This document shows positions 28,212 to 36,896 of a stretch of DNA of 64,000 nt, piece by piece (the first letter of the stretch is position 1; the number at the start of each line of letters is the position of its first letter). Source of the stretch: Chitinophagaceae bacterium (lineage in GTDB: Bacteria > Bacteroidota > Bacteroidia > Chitinophagales > Chitinophagaceae); assembly GCA_016720775.1 (NCBI GenBank), contig JADKJX010000003.1:744001-808000 (forward strand). Direction: 5' to 3'. Both the position numbers and the translations under genes were made by a program. The notes beneath the pieces were generated by a model. It saw nothing but the letters and a program-made list of their open reading frames with translations, was not told the origin of the DNA and ran no database searches.

Positions 28212-29897
28212 TCAGTGAAGTTTTCTTATTTCAAGTACTTCTACATCGAAAATAAGGATGCTGTTGGGCGGGATGGTGCCCAGGTTCCTTATGGAATAAG
28301 CTGACGCTGAAGGCATGATCAGCCTTATTTTACCACCTTGCCTGCAAAAGGGAAGGCCTGTTTGCCAACCCCTGATCAGCCGCTTCAAAGGAAAAACAGC
28401 CGGCTTTTCTTTTGTCTGATCAAATACAAACCCGTTCAATAATTGGCCTTTATAACGTACAACAAGCGTATCATTTACCGTAACGTAATCGCCATTCCCT
28501 TCTTCCAGTATTTTATAATATACCCCGTTCCTGCTTCCGGTAGTATCAAACTTCCCTTCTTTTATTTCAGTCAATATGATCTCATTTTCTTTTCCTGCCT
28601 CTGCCAGACTATCGGCATTTTTATAGAGGTCGATAAGCGGCCTCTCTCCATTTTCCGTCCGGGTAAATGGTTGATTGAACTGCGCCCCGGTGTTTTTAAA
28701 ACCACCATTCCAAAGGTAAAATTTATTGCCCTCGGCACCGCCGCCCTGATCGATCCTGTCTCCGGCTTTGCCGGTAGCATCATAACTGAATGTGCTTGTT
28801 GTTAATTCCTTCCATTCGCCGCTTTCTTTCCTGATCCATTGGTTACCAAAATATGCTCTTCGGTTCAGTTGCCCGTTCGCTCCCCAGAAGTTTTCTACAA
28901 AAGAATATAATTTTCTTAATGACTTACCATCTTTAGGTGCTTTGAATGCAGCGATCAGTTTCCATTTCTGCTGTTCCGGTAAAAAGAAATAACCGGTGTA
29001 CGTGGTTGTATTGGTGGCTGTATCTGTGACAGCAGCAACTAAGAATTTATACGTTTCACCTGCTTTCCAGTTATAAACCCAATGACTGTGACCGCCGGTA
29101 CCTTCGTTTCCAAAGCCATCCGCAAACACATCTTCACCTTTGGCGATAAGCTGAACTTTGTTTTCAGCAGCTACTTTATTTCTGTCAACCGCTTCGTTCC
29201 CGGCATCCCAAACCGAAAAGATCACTCTTCGTTCGGTAGCACTATTCACCTGTATGCCAAAGTAACCTCTTGCAAAACCACAGGCCATGTAATAACTGTG
29301 TAAAACATCAGCACCTTCCGGAATTGTTATCTCGTTATAAAATGAGACAATTTTCACCGAATCGGGGAGCGGATATATAAGATGAACCGATGCAGCATTT
29401 CTTCTTTGTTTTGCATTGAAATGAATATTCTTAGCTGCAGGACCACTGAGCTCAAGTGATCTTATATCTGCAATGATGGTAGATTTTTTTACAGCAGAAG
29501 AAATCTTCAACTCATAAAAACCTGTATCACTGATAGGGACTGAGCCTATTTTTACGTTCCTGAATTCGTTGGATTGCGGAACAGGAACACGGAAATTCTT
29601 CCCGGCTATCTCAATGGAGATCACATTTCCCGGCTTGTCATTTTTTAGTTGAAGGGAAAGCTGAAGGGCGCCTCTGTTCCTGATCTTGAAAAAAAAATGT
29701 ACTTCGCACCCGGCATCTGTCCAGTTATGCAGCCCGTCTTTTACCGAAAACATTTTACTCTCGTCTTCTTCCGTACTTTGTTCAGGCGGTACGGCATAAG
29801 CAGTATAAGCCGGGATAGAAACTGCTGTTTGCGACCTACCAGTAACCTGGAATAAAAGGAAGGCGGATATAAAAACAGAACTAAGTCCAATTTTCAT
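28212..29897 (-). CDS. DUF5077-DUF3472 protein fused to an FKBP-type prolyl isomerase
   Basis: 561 residues with an export signal (MKIGLSSVFISAFLLFQVTG). Residues about 25-150 resemble DUF5077 and about 155-400 DUF3472, with its VLHSYYMACGFARGYFGIQV and GTGGHSHWVYNWKAG motifs. These families occur in polysaccharide utilisation loci. The last 115 residues are an FKBP domain: VNDTLVVRYKGQLLNGFVFD, PLKRLIRGWQTGLPFCRQGG and TIPPNSILIFDVEVLEI. Both parts are in one uninterrupted frame with no frameshift. The combination suggests an extracytoplasmic protein that binds a glycan or partner and speeds proline isomerisation; the true role is unknown. Confidence 0.8.
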   Translation of the reverse strand: MKIGLSSVFISAFLLFQVTGRSQTAVSIPAYTAYAVPPEQSTEEDESKMFSVKDGLHNWTDAGCEVHFFFKIRNRGALQLSLQLKNDKPGNVISIEIAGKNFRVPVPQSNEFRNVKIGSVPISDTGFYELKISSAVKKSTIIADIRSLELSGPAAKNIHFNAKQRRNAASVHLIYPLPDSVKIVSFYNEITIPEGADVLHSYYMACGFARGYFGIQVNSATERRVIFSVWDAGNEAVDRNKVAAENKVQLIAKGEDVFADGFGNEGTGGHSHWVYNWKAGETYKFLVAAVTDTATNTTTYTGYFFLPEQQKWKLIAAFKAPKDGKSLRKLYSFVENFWGANGQLNRRAYFGNQWIRKESGEWKELTTSTFSYDATGKAGDRIDQGGGAEGNKFYLWNGGFKNTGAQFNQPFTRTENGERPLIDLYKNADSLAEAGKENEIILTEIKEGKFDTTGSRNGVYYKILEEGNGDYVTVNDTLVVRYKGQLLNGFVFDQTKEKPAVFPLKRLIRGWQTGLPFCRQGGKIRLIMPSASAYSIRNLGTIPPNSILIFDVEVLEIRKLH

Positions 29898-29914
29898 AAA
29901 ATTCTTTTAGTGAC

Positions 29915-29922
29915 CAAACTTA
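29915..29922 (-). promoter_or_regulatory. -7 box of the DUF3472-FKBP gene
   Basis: TAAGTTTG on the minus strand fits TAnnTTTG, 17 bases before the ATG at 29897. No good -33 box is seen. Confidence 0.5.
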
Positions 29923-30040
29923 ATATTATTAATTAACACTGACACAGAAAATACGTTACAAAAAATGTGGTTTGCAAATGATAATTCGGTAACTTTATAG
30001 TCAACGATAGCCTGCCATTTAGTACGTTTTAATTTTTGTT

Positions 30041-31123
30041 ATGAATCAGTCAGTAAGAACTGTTATTACAGGCACAGGCAGCTACATCCCTGCTTTCGTA
30101 AAGACCAACCAGGATTTTGCAAGCCATAATTTTTATGCAGAAGATAATTCCGCACTGGATATTGAACCCCGGGTCATTGTAGAAAAATTCAAACAGATAA
30201 CCGGAATTCAGGAGCGTCGCTATGCCCCAGCGGGTATTGAATCTTCTGATATGGCTGCAGAGGCTGCAAGGATCGCTATTGAAGATTCCGGCTGCGACCC
30301 CGAGACCATTGACCAGATCATTGTAGCACACAACTTCGGCAATGTGGTCAAGCATACGATACAAACGGATGTATTGCCTGCGCTTGCATCACGTGTTAAG
30401 CATTCATTGAAAATAAAAAATCCTTCCTGTGTTCCTTATGATATCCTGTTCGGTTGCCCGGGATGGGTGCAGGGTGTGATACAGGCTGATGCATATTTTA
30501 AAGCCGGTATTGCAAAAAAATGCCTGGTAATAGGAACCGAAACATTATCCCGGGTGCTGGATGTGTATGACCGTGACAGTATGATATTTTCTGATGGCGC
30601 CGGCGCTTCTGTACTGGAAGCAAAAGATGCTGCTGAAACAAATGCCGGTGTATTAAGCGCAAGCGTTCAGTCGCATTGTGGAAATGAAGTGGATTACCTT
30701 CACCTTGGTAAGTCCTACTACCCCGATTCTGATCCACGGATTCGTTATATAAAGATGAAAGGAAGAAAGGTTTATGAATATGCCATGAAGTATGTACCTG
30801 TGGCGATGAAGATGTGCCTAGATAACAGCGGGGTGAACATCAGCGAATTGAAAAAGATTTTCATTCACCAGGCAAATGAAAAAATGGATGAAGGCATTAT
30901 TAAAGAGATGTACAAGCTTTACGGTATTTCAAATGTTCCGGAACTGATCATGCCAATGAGCATTCATAATCTTGGTAACAGTTCAGTTGCCACCATACCC
31001 ACCTTATTTGATATGGTAAGAAGGGGAGGAATGCCTGAGCATAATTTAAAACAAGGAGACGTTATTCTTTTCGCATCTGTTGGAGCAGGCATGAACATCA
31101 ATGCGGTTTGTTACCGGGTATGA
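30041..31123 (+). CDS. 3-oxoacyl-ACP synthase III family protein (FabH-like)
   Basis: 360 residues of the KAS III thiolase fold. The Cys-His-Asn triad is visible: Cys139 in ILFGCPGWVQG, His276 in IFIHQAN and Asn313 in NLGNSSVATIP. It is about 30 residues longer than E. coli FabH and the active-site context (FGCPGW) differs from the usual ACAG. It may start fatty acid synthesis or make another condensed product. It stands alone, with no fab genes nearby, so the housekeeping FabH may be elsewhere. Confidence 0.88.
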   Translation: MNQSVRTVITGTGSYIPAFVKTNQDFASHNFYAEDNSALDIEPRVIVEKFKQITGIQERRYAPAGIESSDMAAEAARIAIEDSGCDPETIDQIIVAHNFGNVVKHTIQTDVLPALASRVKHSLKIKNPSCVPYDILFGCPGWVQGVIQADAYFKAGIAKKCLVIGTETLSRVLDVYDRDSMIFSDGAGASVLEAKDAAETNAGVLSASVQSHCGNEVDYLHLGKSYYPDSDPRIRYIKMKGRKVYEYAMKYVPVAMKMCLDNSGVNISELKKIFIHQANEKMDEGIIKEMYKLYGISNVPELIMPMSIHNLGNSSVATIPTLFDMVRRGGMPEHNLKQGDVILFASVGAGMNINAVCYRV

Positions 31124-31178
31124 TACAGGCTGCTTTGCGGCCTTTATAAATAAATTCGGCTATGAGGCTTAATTAGCG

Positions 31179-31186
31179 TACATTTG
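31179..31186 (+). promoter_or_regulatory. -7 box that fixes the start of the small gene at 31202
   Basis: TACATTTG fits TAnnTTTG. It covers the alternative TTG start at 31184, so translation must begin at the ATG at 31202, with a leader of about 9 bases. Confidence 0.6.
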
Positions 31187-31201
31187 CCGAAATTTAAATT
31201 T

Positions 31202-31462
31202 ATGGTAAACGATGTGATCACGAAGTTTTTGGAGCCAACTCACCTGGCTAAAACAAACGTTAAGATTGAATTCAAAAAACGGAATTCCATAGTAGGAATT
31301 TTTGTCAGTTCGCCGGACTACGAAGACCTGAAGTCGAAAAATTTCTGGCGCATTGTTTCTGAAGTGCATATCCCTGAATGGAAAAAGACAAGCGATAATA
31401 AACTGGCAAAAATTTACAGCGGTTCAGAATTCACCCGCTTAACCATCGCAAAAGAAAAATAA
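31202..31462 (+). CDS. Small conserved-looking basic protein of unknown function
   Basis: 86 residues, soluble, mixed alpha/beta, rich in Lys (KFLEPTHLAKTNVKIEFKKR, then FVSSPDYEDLKSKNFWRIVS). It has no signal peptide, membrane segment or cysteine. I do not recognise the family. It has its own promoter box and a strong terminator, so it is expressed as a single gene. The compact pattern resembles short Bacteroidota regulatory or RNA-binding proteins, but that is only an impression. Confidence 0.72.
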   Translation: MVNDVITKFLEPTHLAKTNVKIEFKKRNSIVGIFVSSPDYEDLKSKNFWRIVSEVHIPEWKKTSDNKLAKIYSGSEFTRLTIAKEK

Positions 31463-31480
31463 AGAGAATTCATTCTATAT

Positions 31481-31510
31481 AAAAAGGGCGCATTTAAAAT
31501 GCGCCCTTTT
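31481..31510. terminator. Bidirectional terminator, near-perfect 14-bp stem
   Basis: AAAAGGGCGCATTT pairs with AAATGCGCCCTTTT around a minimal loop. It serves the small plus-strand gene and the convergent M28 peptidase. Confidence 0.92.
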
Positions 31511-31517
31511 CTTTTGG

Positions 31518-33083
31518 TTAAAAATTTCTTCCTCCATTACCCCTAGGCTTTGGCAATTCCTTTCTTGGAATTTTTTCGTCACGCTGCGCTGTGTTATAAA
31601 CAAATGCTGCAACAATGATCGCTGCCTGTTTCAGATCGTCGGGCACCAGGTGATCGTACGTATCCATGTTCGTGTGGTGTGTACGGGTATCATACTCCAA
31701 CGGATCCTGTATGAATTGAAAACCTGGAATGCCGACACCGTCAAAAGCCTGGTGATCGGTGCCGCCCGTATTATTAATGGTCACTGTTTTTGCGCCCAGG
31801 TCATTGAATGGCTCAAGCCATTTTGCAAAGATGGGGCCGGCTGCTGCATTTCCCTGTAAATAGATGCCACGGATCTTTCCTGAGCCATTATCTAAATTGT
31901 AATAGGCAGAAACTTTTTCATGCTCCGGTTTTAAAACCATATCAGCCGGGTCAGCAAAATGATTTTTAACGTAGGCCCTTGAACCAAGCAATCCCTGTTC
32001 CTCGCCGCTCCACAAAGCAATGCGGATGGTACGTTTGGGTTGAAGGCCGGTAGCTTTAATGATACGCATTACCTCCATCATTACCGAACAACCGGCTGCA
32101 TTATCGGTAGCACCCGTGGCACCGTGCCAACTGTCGAGGTGACCGCCCAGCATTACAATTTCATTTTTTAAAACCGGATCCGTGCCCGGAATTTCAGCAA
32201 CAACATTATATCCCTTGATATCGGAGTTATAGAATTTGGTTTTCACATCTGCTTCCATCTCTACTTTTTCCCCAGCTTCTGCCAGGCGTTGTATCCTCAA
32301 ATAGTCATCACTCGATAACATCACCCATGCATAATACTTTGTTGAATCTTTTGAATAAGAGCCACCATTCTGAACAAATAAGGTTCCGTCATTTCCGCGG
32401 CCATTGATGCTTAATACCAATGCCGGCTTTTCAGCTTTATAGAAACCATCCATCTGCCTTGTCAAGGCCTGCTGCTGGCGTCTTGCTGCCATTACTTCCG
32501 GGCTGAAATTTTGCTGTTGACGGCGTGCAGTATCCGGTTTTGCATTCGCCATCTTATCAAGTTGCTCATCTGTCAGACGATCTCCATCCGCCGTGAAAGA
32601 TGGCTTTAAGGTATCTCTTGAATAAACCATCACAATTTTATCCTTCAGTTTGCCTGCATAGTTTTGATACAGCTCTGCCGAGTCTTTTGCCTTAATTAAT
32701 ATAACCTCGCTGCTGATCATTTTTTTTCCGGGCGTGCTTCCGGTCCATGCTCTTGGTATGGCAACGATGGGGGTATAGTAGGGTGCTGTCATAGCAACAT
32801 AGCAACGGTTCTGTTCCCAGCCCTGGCCAAAATCGCCCCAAGGCTCCAGGGTTGCATTTACCATTCCCATTTTTGTAAGTTCATCCTTGGCCCAGTTTGC
32901 GGCCCGTAAAAAACCGGGTGAGTTGGTGAGGCGGGGACCGCTGCCATCAGTTAAATGAAAAGCCATGTCCATTACCTTGGAATTCTGAAGGCCTTCTTTG
33001 CGGATCTTGTCAACGTCGCTTTGTGCAAAGAGCCAGTTGCTGCAAATGCAAAATATACCTGCAAGCAGAATTTGTTTTCTCAT
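31518..33083 (-). CDS. Secreted M28 family metallopeptidase
   Basis: 521 residues with a signal peptide (MRKQILLAGIFCICSNWLFA). The M28 zinc site is visible: GGHLDSWHGATGATDNAAGC (His and bridging Asp) and LWSGEEQGLLGSRAYV (general base Glu and metal Glu), then YYNLDNGSG and TDHQAFDGVGIPGFQF. A long insert around residues 130-260 fits a protease-associated domain. It should be an aminopeptidase or carboxypeptidase in the periplasm or outside the cell. Confidence 0.93.
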   Translation of the reverse strand: MRKQILLAGIFCICSNWLFAQSDVDKIRKEGLQNSKVMDMAFHLTDGSGPRLTNSPGFLRAANWAKDELTKMGMVNATLEPWGDFGQGWEQNRCYVAMTAPYYTPIVAIPRAWTGSTPGKKMISSEVILIKAKDSAELYQNYAGKLKDKIVMVYSRDTLKPSFTADGDRLTDEQLDKMANAKPDTARRQQQNFSPEVMAARRQQQALTRQMDGFYKAEKPALVLSINGRGNDGTLFVQNGGSYSKDSTKYYAWVMLSSDDYLRIQRLAEAGEKVEMEADVKTKFYNSDIKGYNVVAEIPGTDPVLKNEIVMLGGHLDSWHGATGATDNAAGCSVMMEVMRIIKATGLQPKRTIRIALWSGEEQGLLGSRAYVKNHFADPADMVLKPEHEKVSAYYNLDNGSGKIRGIYLQGNAAAGPIFAKWLEPFNDLGAKTVTINNTGGTDHQAFDGVGIPGFQFIQDPLEYDTRTHHTNMDTYDHLVPDDLKQAAIIVAAFVYNTAQRDEKIPRKELPKPRGNGGRNF

Positions 33084-33160
33084 GATGATTAGTTTTAAGT
33101 TGGACTGGTAATTTACTGTTTTAAAAATTATCCTGCAATCAAATTCTGCTGGTGGGAAAT

Positions 33161-33190
33161 AAAAAACCCGTCTGCCAACTGGCGGACGGG
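33161..33190 (-). terminator. Terminator of gcvP
   Basis: On the minus strand CCCGTCCGCC, loop, GGCAGACGGG, then TTTTTT. The stem has one mismatch. The first half matches the terminator at 13806-13841 (CCCGTCCGCCAG), so the hairpin is a recurring sequence. Confidence 0.85.
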
Positions 33191-33212
33191 CTCTTATTAC
33201 AGAACTTTAAGG

Positions 33213-36176
33213 TTAGTTTGAAACAGGTTCTTCCATGTAACTTTCGATCGGCTCACAGGTGCAAACCAGGTTGCGGTCGCCAAACGTATTGTTGATACGG
33301 GCTATGGAAGGCCAGAATTTATTTTTCATTACATACGCAAGTGGAAAAGCAGCATCCTGCCTGCTGTAAGCATGGTTCCATTCGTCGGAACAAACAACCT
33401 GTTGCGTATGCGGCGAATTCTTTAACGCATTGTCGGTCTTATCGGCTTTGCCTTCTTCCACCGCTTTTATTTCGTGGTAGATGCTGATGAGTGCTTCGCA
33501 GAAACGATCCAGTTCTCCTTTGTCTTCGCTTTCTGTTGGTTCAATCATGATGGTGCCCGGAACCGGGAAACTCATCGTCGGCGCATGAAAGCCATAGTCC
33601 ATCAGGCGTTTTGCTACGTCTTCTGCTTCAATGCCCGCAGTTATTTTGAACGGGCGAAGGTCAACAATGAACTCATGAGCGCAATACCCGTTTGTTCCGG
33701 TATAAAGTATCTTATAATATTTCTCCAGTTTTGCCTTCATGTAATTTGCATTCATGATGGCATATTCAGTCGACCTTTTTACACCCTCTTCACCCAGCAT
33801 TTTTATATAGGCATAGCTGATGAGTAGGATGCTTGCACTTCCGTAAGGTGCAGCGCTCACTGCAGGAATTCGTTTCTCGACTTCGCTCTGTTTCTCGACT
33901 TCGCTCTGTTTCTCGACTTCGCTCGAAACTGAAGATTTCCCTTCGACTACGCTCAGGGCATTATGCCCCGGTAAGTAAGGTTTCAATTTATTATTTACGC
34001 AGATCGGTCCAACACCTGGCCCGCCACCGCCGTGCGGTATCGCAAATGTTTTGTGCAGGTTCAGGTGACAAACATCCGCACCGATCATACCGGGACTGGT
34101 TAACCCAACCTGTGCATTCATATTGGCACCATCCATATAAACCAGGCCGCCATTATCATGAATGGTCTTGCATATCTTTTTGATTCCTTCTTCAAACACA
34201 CCATAGGTACTTGGGTAAGTAATCATTAGTGCCGCAAGATTGTTTTTATGTTCTTCTGCTTTTTCTTTCAGGTCTTTAATATCAACAAGCCCTTCTTCGG
34301 TGCTTTTCACCACCACCACTTTCATGCCTGCCATGATGGCGCTGGCAGGGTTAGTGCCGTGTGCAGAGATGGGGATCAAAACAATATTGCGATGGCTTTC
34401 ATTTCTTGCAGCATGATAGGCCCTGATGGTGAGCAGCCCTGTATATTCGCCCTGGGCGCCGCTGTTGGGTTGCAAAGAACAGGCATTGAATCCGGTGATC
34501 TTACTTAAGTATTCTTCCAGTTTTGTAATGATAAACTGGTATCCTTTAGTCTGCGATGCGGGGGCGAAAGGATGAATGATGCTGAACTCAGGCCAGCTAA
34601 CGGGTATCAGTTCGGTGGCTGCATTCAGTTTCATAGTACAACTGCCCAGGCTGATCATGGAAGTATTTAAACTCAGGTCTTTGTTCTCCAGCGATTTGAT
34701 ATAACGCATCATCTGGCTTTCGCTGTGGTGCGTATTAAAAACGGGGTGTGTTAAATAAGAAGATGTTCTTTGTAATCCATTTAGCTTTCCAAACAATGCA
34801 TCTGCCTCATCAAAAGATAAAGAAATGCTGTTTGAAGTTGCTTCTTTAAAAATGGCTGAGAGGTTCTTCTCAGTTTCGCCAATGTAGTTAGAAGCTACTT
34901 CATCAAGGGATAAACTGATGGAGCCGTTTACATGGTAATGAAAATTGGCTTTATTCTTATCTGCTGCAATTTTAAATGCGTTGATATCTGCCACTTCAAA
35001 ACTGATCGTATCAAAGAAGTGTTTATTGAGAACTTTTATTCCGGCCGCTTCCAATGCTTTTGCAACAGCGGCTGTTAAGATATGAATGCGTTGTGCAATT
35101 TTCTTCAACCCGTCCGGTCCATGGTAAACGGCATACATGGCCGCCATGTTGGCAAGCAATGCCTGGGCAGTACAGATATTAGAAGTTGCTTTTTCTCTTT
35201 TGATGTGCTGCTCCCTTGTCTGCAACGCCATGCGCAGGGCACGGTTATTCTGTGCATCGATGCTTACGCCAATGATGCGGCCGGGGATGCCCCTTTTAAA
35301 TTCATCTTTTGTGGCAAAGAAAGCAGCATGCGGACCGCCATAGCCCAGTGGAACACCAAAGCGCTGTGCAGAACCTACCGCCACATCTGCACCCAGTTCG
35401 CCGGGGGGAGATAACAGGGTAAGCGCCAGCAGGTCGGTGGCCATTACCAAATAACCATTCACTGCATGTACTTTGTTTATGAAATCACGGTGATCTTCAA
35501 CAGAACCGATGCTGTTTGGATATTGTACAATGGCACCAAAATAACTTTCATCCAGCGATGCTGTTTTATAATCACCATGTACCAGCTCAATGCCGATGGG
35601 AGTAGCCCTTGTAAGCAGCACTTCCCTGGTTTGTGCAAAAATATTTGTGTCAACAAAAAACTTTGGAGAAGAAATTACATCGGTTTTATTTTTATGATGA
35701 AACAGCATGGCCATTGCCTCGGCAGCAGCAGTTGCCTCATCCAGCAGACTTGCATTCGCTAATTCCAAACCGGTCAGGTCGCAAACCATGGTTTGAAAAT
35801 TGAGCAGGCTTTCCAACCGGCCTTGCGATATCTCAGCCTGGTAAGGGGTGTATTGGGTATACCATCCCGGGTTTTCAAAAACGTTGCGGAGAATAACACT
35901 TGGTGTGATGGTATTGTAATATCCCTGCCCGATATAGGTTTTGTAAACCTTATTTTTTGCAGCGATCTTTTTCAGTTCATCCAGGTATTCAAACTCTGTT
36001 TGCGCAACAGGGAGCTTTAAAGGTTTTTTTAAACGGATAGAAGCCGGAACAGTTTTGTTGATCAGTTCATCCATTGTTTCCACACCAATTGTTTTGAGCA
36101 TGGACTTAGTGTCTTGTTCATTGGGGCCGATATGCCTGCCTGCAAATTCATACTGTTGTTGTTCGAAGAGATTCAT
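33213..36176 (-). CDS. gcvP: Glycine dehydrogenase (decarboxylating), P protein, with a repeat-derived insert
   Basis: 987 residues. The PLP-dependent P protein of the glycine cleavage system decarboxylates glycine and passes the aminomethyl group to GcvH. The N-terminal domain begins RHIGPNEQDTKSMLKTIGV; the PLP lysine is Lys709 in HLNLHKTFAIPHGGGGPG. Between LPGHNAL and AVSAAPYGSASIL, about residues 740-768, lies a low-complexity segment with three copies of SEVEKQ. It is encoded by a dispersed repeat. The frame stays open and both flanks are normal, so the enzyme should work. It is monocistronic; no other gcv gene is in the window. Confidence 0.96.
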   Translation of the reverse strand: MNLFEQQQYEFAGRHIGPNEQDTKSMLKTIGVETMDELINKTVPASIRLKKPLKLPVAQTEFEYLDELKKIAAKNKVYKTYIGQGYYNTITPSVILRNVFENPGWYTQYTPYQAEISQGRLESLLNFQTMVCDLTGLELANASLLDEATAAAEAMAMLFHHKNKTDVISSPKFFVDTNIFAQTREVLLTRATPIGIELVHGDYKTASLDESYFGAIVQYPNSIGSVEDHRDFINKVHAVNGYLVMATDLLALTLLSPPGELGADVAVGSAQRFGVPLGYGGPHAAFFATKDEFKRGIPGRIIGVSIDAQNNRALRMALQTREQHIKREKATSNICTAQALLANMAAMYAVYHGPDGLKKIAQRIHILTAAVAKALEAAGIKVLNKHFFDTISFEVADINAFKIAADKNKANFHYHVNGSISLSLDEVASNYIGETEKNLSAIFKEATSNSISLSFDEADALFGKLNGLQRTSSYLTHPVFNTHHSESQMMRYIKSLENKDLSLNTSMISLGSCTMKLNAATELIPVSWPEFSIIHPFAPASQTKGYQFIITKLEEYLSKITGFNACSLQPNSGAQGEYTGLLTIRAYHAARNESHRNIVLIPISAHGTNPASAIMAGMKVVVVKSTEEGLVDIKDLKEKAEEHKNNLAALMITYPSTYGVFEEGIKKICKTIHDNGGLVYMDGANMNAQVGLTSPGMIGADVCHLNLHKTFAIPHGGGGPGVGPICVNNKLKPYLPGHNALSVVEGKSSVSSEVEKQSEVEKQSEVEKRIPAVSAAPYGSASILLISYAYIKMLGEEGVKRSTEYAIMNANYMKAKLEKYYKILYTGTNGYCAHEFIVDLRPFKITAGIEAEDVAKRLMDYGFHAPTMSFPVPGTIMIEPTESEDKGELDRFCEALISIYHEIKAVEEGKADKTDNALKNSPHTQQVVCSDEWNHAYSRQDAAFPLAYVMKNKFWPSIARINNTFGDRNLVCTCEPIESYMEEPVSN
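33873..33957. repeat. Dispersed repeat family A, three tandem copies plus a variant, inside gcvP
   Basis: TTTCTCGACTTCGCTC occurs at 33873, 33891 and 33909 with an exact 18-bp period. The third copy continues as GAAA, completing the palindrome-like form. A relative, CTTCGACTACGCTCAGGG, follows at 33940-33957. Other copies are intergenic at 38753-38772, 38861-38880 and 38895-38910. Because 18 is a multiple of three, the copies add six codons each to gcvP. Confidence 0.9.
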
Positions 36177-36220
36177 ATAGTAGTATTGAAATTAGTTTTT
36201 AGCGTGGTAATTAAGTGGCG

Positions 36221-36228
36221 CAAATTTA
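36221..36228 (-). promoter_or_regulatory. -7 box of gcvP
   Basis: TAAATTTG on the minus strand fits TAnnTTTG, 45 bases before the gcvP ATG. The -33 box is weak. No glycine riboswitch-like structure was noticed in the 5' leader. Confidence 0.5.
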
Positions 36229-36314
36229 CGACAATACAGCAAGATTTGACGCCGATAAGTTTGGTACATTTGGCTTGTGGAAAAGAGATGCCAGTCAGTC
36301 AATAACTAAATCAA

Positions 36315-36797
36315 ATGGAAGAGGATATTTTACATAACTGGGAGAAAAAATCGACCGATCACCAGAAGCAGTATAAGCAGTTTTTGAACCGGGCCGACAA
36401 GAATAAAGTGCTGAAAGTGCTGCCCGGCCTGCATGAGGAAGCTGTTGCAAAGATCGACTGCCTGCAATGCGCCAACTGCTGCAAGAGCTATTCGCCCCGT
36501 TTTAAAACCCCCGACATAAAACGTATTGCCAAATATTTAAAGATGAAGGAGGGGGACCTGATCAACACTTACCTGTACGTGGATAGTGAGGGTGATTATG
36601 TGCTGCGGTCGAAACCCTGTCCTTTCCTGGGGGCAGATAATTATTGCAGCATTTATGAAGCCCGGCCTTCTGACTGCCGGCGTTTTCCTTATACCGATGA
36701 GGATGTGCTTTTGAAAAGGCAACCACTTACACTAAAGAATTCTGGTTTTTGCCCCATTGTTTATTATGTGTTGGAGAAACTGATTGCTGTGAAGTAG
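36315..36797 (+). CDS. YkgJ family cysteine-cluster protein
   Basis: 160 residues. The family pattern of clustered cysteines is clear: CLQCANCC, then CPFLGADNYC, CRRFPY and a final GFCPI. Such proteins probably bind zinc or an iron-sulfur cluster. Function is unknown. It is divergent from gcvP and convergent with the MBL gene. Confidence 0.88.
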   Translation: MEEDILHNWEKKSTDHQKQYKQFLNRADKNKVLKVLPGLHEEAVAKIDCLQCANCCKSYSPRFKTPDIKRIAKYLKMKEGDLINTYLYVDSEGDYVLRSKPCPFLGADNYCSIYEARPSDCRRFPYTDEDVLLKRQPLTLKNSGFCPIVYYVLEKLIAVK

Positions 36798-36896
36798 ATT
36801 TAGGTTTCAGGCCGCTATGCAGTCCCAGCAATTTTAAGAACATCGGCTGTTTTAACTTCTTTTACAAGATTAGAACCATTCATAGCGTCCCGACAC

